A DNA stretch of 64,000 bases, from contig NC_092577.1 of NCBI RefSeq assembly GCF_037975245.1, positions 32,309,398 to 32,373,397 on the forward strand. The letters are read 5' to 3'. Source of the stretch: Apostichopus japonicus (lineage: Eukaryota; Echinodermata; Holothuroidea; Aspidochirotida; Stichopodidae). Both the position numbers and the translations under genes were made by a program. Each line of letters starts with the position of its first letter. Position 1 is the first letter of the stretch. Positions 1-64,000 of this stretch are shown in pieces. Under the pieces are notes generated by a model. It was not told where the DNA came from, did no database searches, and was given only the letters and a program-made list of their open reading frames with translations.

Positions 1-187
1 GAGAAAAAAAGGAAAAGAGAAATGTGGGGTGAAAAAAAAGAGATTAAATCAAAATACTGCAGCATGCAAGGCAACAAAGCATGAAAAAAAAGGGCCAGCC
101 AAGGTTGTAATATGCATGGTATGCACAGCTCTTGAATATGCATCAACTAATTGATATGCACAGCTCCATGAATATGGATCAACTGAC
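1..187 (-). other. scrib: scrib intron, partial (after the last exon in the window)
   Basis: Non-coding stretch following the donor GTCAGT of the exon that ends at 188. It contains a short degenerate tandem duplication with a period of about 35 bp (TATGCACAGCTC at 120 and again at 155, each followed by GAATATG and ATCAACT). The first 110 bases are purine-rich. No coding signal seen. Confidence 0.6.
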
Positions 188-59707
<59,520 letters not shown>

Positions 59708-60236
59708 CTGGAGAGGAAGAAAAGAAGATAGAAAATTTGAAATAAATAGCACATTACAAGCTCCATCATACTCAGTCACTCTTCATCATAATCTAGCTGA
59801 GGAGAAAATAATCTAATTTGAAACACTGGTTCGGATACTTCCAAGAAACAACGTCTTATGTAATTATAAGTTCTTGTCCTACATATCTAATCAACCATGC
59901 TTCTGTAAGCAAGTTGGTAAATCTTAAACATGACCTTCAGCAACCCAGTCACCTTTTTTTCAACTCTCTCTTTTTGCCTCCTGAGTATTTCATTCAAGAC
60001 TCAAGAAAACAAATAGCTAATTGCTGCTATCTAGTAAACTGGTTCACATTATTGGAGGTGAAGTAATACCATCTTACCCAGAGAGTTTTAGCCCAATGCC
60101 TTCTTTTTTAATGGTGCAGTGTAACAGGAATTACAGTGCAAGCGTTAAAAAGAAAACACCTCAAATTGAATTATAGCTTGCTACAGTACCTTTGCACACA
60201 AATGATTAAGGGTAGCCATTAATGTACTGATTATTG

Positions 60237-60666
60237 CAGGGGTTCCCTAACTGGGGTGCATGAACCCCCAGGGGGTGCGTGAGTCCATCCCAGGGGAATT
60301 GTGAGATGTTTCTGAAAGTCAAAACTAGAGTACCTTTTGTTGAACTAAAATCTGATATATCATATAATTTAGTAATGTACAAAAGTCATCCCTATCGACA
60401 AACTCATTTCGCGTTCCATACGCAGATGTTGCCATAGCAGTACCATACCGTGCTTGTGATAAATAGCTGAATTATGAAACAGACACAGGCCGCTTGACTT
60501 TGGTGAAGTTGGTGTATGCATGACAGTACGTCGTGAAGATAAAGAGCTGAACTGTTATGCGTATGTTCTAATAATGAATCAGATCCTTTTTCCAAAAGTT
60601 GGGAGTTCGTGGACAACTCTGACATCCACAGGGGTTTCGTGGGGGGATAAAGTTAGGGAAACACTG
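60237..60666. mobile_element. hAT-type (Charlie-like) non-autonomous element, 430 bp
   Basis: The left end is CAGGGGTTCCCTAACTGGGG. The right end, read on the minus strand, is CAGTGTTTCCCTAACTTTAT, so the two form an imperfect terminal inverted repeat. Both then continue to an ACCCC/AACCCC word. Flanks GATTATTG (60229-60236) and GTTTATTG (60667-60674) agree at 7 of 8 bases, an 8-bp target-site duplication as expected for hAT. No transposase ORF. Confidence 0.8.
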
Positions 60667-60744
60667 GTTTATTGAATGATCATACGATGAGGTACTGTAA
60701 ATCCCAAAACTAAAGTGGTTTGGATATTTACGAAATTTGACGAG

Positions 60745-60952
60745 CTTACCTGTCTCCCCACAACCTTAGCACCCTCGTTCTACCTTGCCTAGAATGAACC
60801 AGTTGGTAACCTTTTAACACTGTGCGCCCTCTATGACCGGCCCCTCCTATCAATGCCCTTCAATCTCATTTTACCATGCGGACATCATACTTTTTTTTTA
60901 TTGGATTTTTTCTGACGGATTTCGTTAGGAACGGTACCTTAGGATTCAGATT
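60745..60952 (-). repeat. dispersed repeat family 3, most complete copy
   Basis: On the minus strand it runs from CCTAAGGTACC through AATCCGTCAGAAAAAATCC, GGCCGGTCATAGAGGGCGCA, CAGTGTTAAAAGGTT, CATTCTAGGCAAGGTAGAAC, GAGGGTGCTAAGGTTGTGGG to GAGACAGGTAAGC. About 208 bp. It serves as the uninterrupted reference for the copy at 44813-45665. Confidence 0.75.
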
Positions 60953-63350
60953 TTCTATCCATTGGATAATACAAATCTTTAGAATATGTACTGTTACTGT
61001 TTATTATTTGAATGATCTAACCAAGAGGTAACACTGTAACACTGATAACCGTCTCACACTGTCTCTCGAACATCTTTTCCAGCCAAGTTGTCAAATGATA
61101 CCAAAATTTATGAAGAGTGCAGAATACATTAGATCTGGTCACACATTTTCCAATCCTTCCTACCACCATATCTGCTCTCTCCCTCCACCTATTTCCTGCC
61201 TTACCCCCTCTCCCCCCCCTCCCCAGGGTTTAAGAATGGTTATTACTTCCTTCCCTTGTATGAAGTTGGCAATGTCAGGAGTGTCTAACAGAGAGAAGAG
61301 TATATAAATCTAATATTCGATTCCTTCCTTGCCTGGAGTACAAAACACTTCTTCTCTGTATCACCTTCCCTCATCTATCCCGTCAACCTCTCATTACACC
61401 TTCCCCCTCTTAAATAGTTTAACAAAAGAATGTCAAGAGTACAGGTCAAATATGGAGAGTAACTCTAGAAAATAAGTAATGTTCTAATAATAAAAAATTT
61501 ACCAAGGACTAAAACTGTAAGTCCATGATTCCAAATACATCCATTTTTTCCTCATTCCTGTTAAACTATGTTAATTAGCTGATTATATAATTTCTCAGTA
61601 AGATTATAATGAGATGACCTTTAGAGGTCTATAATAATAACAGATGGATATGACTCATTGGTAGGTACAGTATACAGTATCATTGACTGCATAGAAAACG
61701 GAAGCTGTTATAACAAACATCGCCCCATACACCAGCATATTGACTGCACATTACAGTACAGTTTGAACTCTTTTAATCTACGCCTCCAGGTACAGTTACC
61801 GTCAGTTATACTGGGTGAAAAACTTCCTGAACAATGCACCGCTCCATTGAAAACCTCCGATACGAAAACGAATGTGTACATAATTACATACTTTAAAGAT
61901 CACTGGTGTCCACAGGAGTCACTACAATGGCAATGTATGCCCTCTTACTGTAGTGAATGGCTCATATGCATACCATACAGGATTAAATACAATATAGTAA
62001 AAGGAGTAGAACTTTATAAACTGTAGTTGTATACTGTACAATATATATATATATATAATTCCAACCAGAACAAAATGGTGGATTGGAACGGTAGATATTG
62101 AAGGGAGAGAGCAGTGACCCCAAAGAGGGTCATTTCATGCAGAGTGAAAGAATGTTACCCAATTCCTCATCAATCTATGTACACCTCTCTCCTAAAGTGT
62201 ACATCCCACACAGCACTAGCATACTGGTCATTCTTGTACACTGCTACATTTTTACGGCCAACAAAATTTGCTGTTCCGACAACCAAATCTATGGAAAGCC
62301 ATGGACAACCAGAAAAAAATCCCTTAAAAATCTTCCCAGGCTATAACGGTAGGTACCGCCAACATTTTACTACCTGTAGTTGGAACCAGTCATCATCAAT
62401 CATGCACACTGATCAGATACAATAAGAAATATAACATCAGTTTCGGCTCAAAACTATGGAACCACACTTTATTACACATAAGGACACTGTATAATGGCTA
62501 ATGTTTTATATTATAAAATATTGAGAATAAATTGAAGAATTTAAGGCCATGCCTGAGAAGATCTATAAGGGAAAGTACGAAATGGCAGGCTTTTAAGGAG
62601 TCGTCTTTGTAATTGTTTTCTTTGAGTCAGTAGCAGATTACCCTCCATGTACAGTATTAGCCATATTTTGACATCGACAGTGACATCAAAAAATGACTGT
62701 TTAACAAGCTGTGCTGCTCAACGTATTATTCGTGTGGCGTGAGGTTTTAAACTGCAGGCTTATAGTAACCAGCTGCTAGACTAAATACACAGTTGCAATG
62801 TACACTCAGGTGCTCATATATACTTGAACAGTGAGACTGACTGGGAAAAACATACAGTTTACAGTACAGTAGTGCACTAAAAACAGTAAAATTTAAACTA
62901 CCATCTTTTGGGATTTTGCAATTGAACAGGATATAAATATTAATCACTACATAGGGCTGTTTTAGATAACACTTATAATACTGTATTCTTTGCTCCCCTC
63001 GTCATAGCATACACCCAGCAACTACAGTGTGCTATTATAAGCAGAAAACCTACAACACATTGAGAAACCCTTATAAGACACTTTTATAACTTGGGCACAC
63101 AATTGTTGAGGCCACAGTACTATCTATAGGCATACTGTACGCTAAAACTTTGTTAACAGATGTTAAGAAATAACTGACAATGTCTGTTGATTTACAGCGT
63201 GTGTGCACTGGCCTTAACACGCACTCGACAATCGCTACTTGTTACGGTTCTCTGCGCATGGATAAAACCAGCAGTAATCTGAGGTTTACCTAGGATAAAA
63301 CAAATTCAAGGCTAGAATTTGTTACTTTCTTACATTGATTATAGCATTGG

Positions 63351-63810
63351 TAGTCAGTACTGATACTATATGTATATAGTACATGTTAATATTTAATGTT
63401 ATACTGATCAAACAATATTGAAGAGAGCTGAACTTGCATTAAAATGCATATACAATGTCACAGCTATCACCATTTGGTCCAGTCACACAAGTCAAGTCAT
63501 TTACTGCATATAGAGAAGTGTGTCCAAGTCTTATTCTCAAGTTAAGTCAATGTGTTAAGTCGTAACGGAAGTAGTCGTAAAGGTAGTAGTCGTAAAGATA
63601 GTAGTCAGTACTGATACTATATGTATACATGCTAATATTTAATGTTATACTGGTCCAACAATATGAGTGAACAGAGCTGAACTTGCATTGTAATGCATAG
63701 TGTCACAGCTGTCACCATTTGGTCCAGTCACACAGGTCATTTATTGCATAGAGAAGTGTGTCCAAGTCTTATTCTCAAGTTATGTCAAAGTGTTTAAGTC
63801 GTAAAGGACG
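63351..63810. repeat. two-copy tandem duplication, period about 251 bp
   Basis: TAGTCAGTACTGATACTATA occurs at 63351 and 63602. Both copies contain TTAATATTTAATGTTATACT or its variant, GAGCTGAACTTGCATT, CACCATTTGGTCCAGTCACA and GTGTCCAAGTCTTATTCTCA. The first also has a small GTAGTCGTAAAG repeat. Confidence 0.92.
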
Positions 63811-64000
63811 ACTTGAAGGCAGAATTTTAGAGATTCAATATGTTATATAGTCCAAAAAAAAAAAAAAAAAAAAGATGAATTTGAGTGAGAGAAATGTTTC
63901 TACAGCGGTTCTAGTTTTCAAGATATTCACCAATAAAATATGCTAAATGTTTGAAATGCTCCTTCAAGGCATCTATGATGATATTGGACTCCTCAGTGCA

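Larger units (their letters stand above)
59708..64000 (-). other. scrib: scrib intron, partial (5' side of window)
   Basis: At least 4293 nt with no exon recognised. It contains a hAT-type element (60237-60666), a minus-strand family 3 repeat (60745-60952), a pyrimidine-rich tract (61160-61230), a TA run (62041-62058), and a 251-bp duplication near the edge (63351-63810), then poly-A at 63855-63873. Confidence 0.75.

Noticed and set aside
1-187. PDZ2 exon at the left edge
   Set aside because: No GLGxxI or GIF(I/V)S motif on the minus strand in this stretch. Sequence is purine-rich and AT-rich.
59708-64000. Search for the first scrib LRR exons (LLLDAN, LGLSDN, LDVSRN cores)
   Set aside because: No minus-strand stretch with these cores and proper splice sites was seen. 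They most likely lie beyond the window.

Overview
The window is a stretch of animal nuclear DNA holding the middle part of one large gene, a homologue of Scribble (scrib). Scribble is the LAP-family polarity scaffold, with leucine-rich repeats followed by PDZ domains. The gene lies on the minus strand. Sixteen exons can be placed between 59707 (5' end in the window) and 188 (3' end in the window). They total 2156 nt, about 718 codons. Every junction has an AG acceptor and a GT donor, and the reading phase is kept across all fifteen internal junctions. The exons encode thirteen of the expected sixteen LRR cores, the LAP-specific segment, the acidic linker with two TPH motifs, all of PDZ1, and the start of the PDZ1-PDZ2 linker. 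The first two or so coding exons and the promoter lie beyond 64000. PDZ2-4 and the 3' UTR lie beyond position 1.

About 97% of the window is intron. The organism is a metazoan with long, AT-rich, repeat-laden introns and a vertebrate-like scrib exon layout. I favour a marine deuterostome invertebrate such as an echinoderm, but this is inference: nothing here identifies the species.

Layout from the gene's 5' end, right to left. 64000-59708 is an intron with a 251-bp tandem duplication and a hAT-type element. 59628-44047 is a 15.6-kb intron with a purine-rich tract, a 2.3-kb region carrying a recurring 15-mer, further tandem duplications and a nested hAT element. 43329-34617 holds several retroposon copies and a 45-bp satellite. 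32407-23829 holds a 2-kb array of 61-bp units. 20705-19336 holds the 3' end of a dead LINE. 17525-12395 holds a GATC-rich array of about 107-115 bp units. The remaining introns hold retroposon fragments, poly-C/poly-G runs and simple repeats.

No second protein-coding gene, tRNA, rRNA or CRISPR array was found. The most promising unexplained items are these: the GTGGTGGGACGGAAT motif (eight copies, both strands, 55864-58173); a short retroposon family with clear target-site duplications and a hairpin-GAAACG module; a 61-bp satellite long open in more than one minus-strand frame; and recurrent two-copy tandem duplications throughout the introns.
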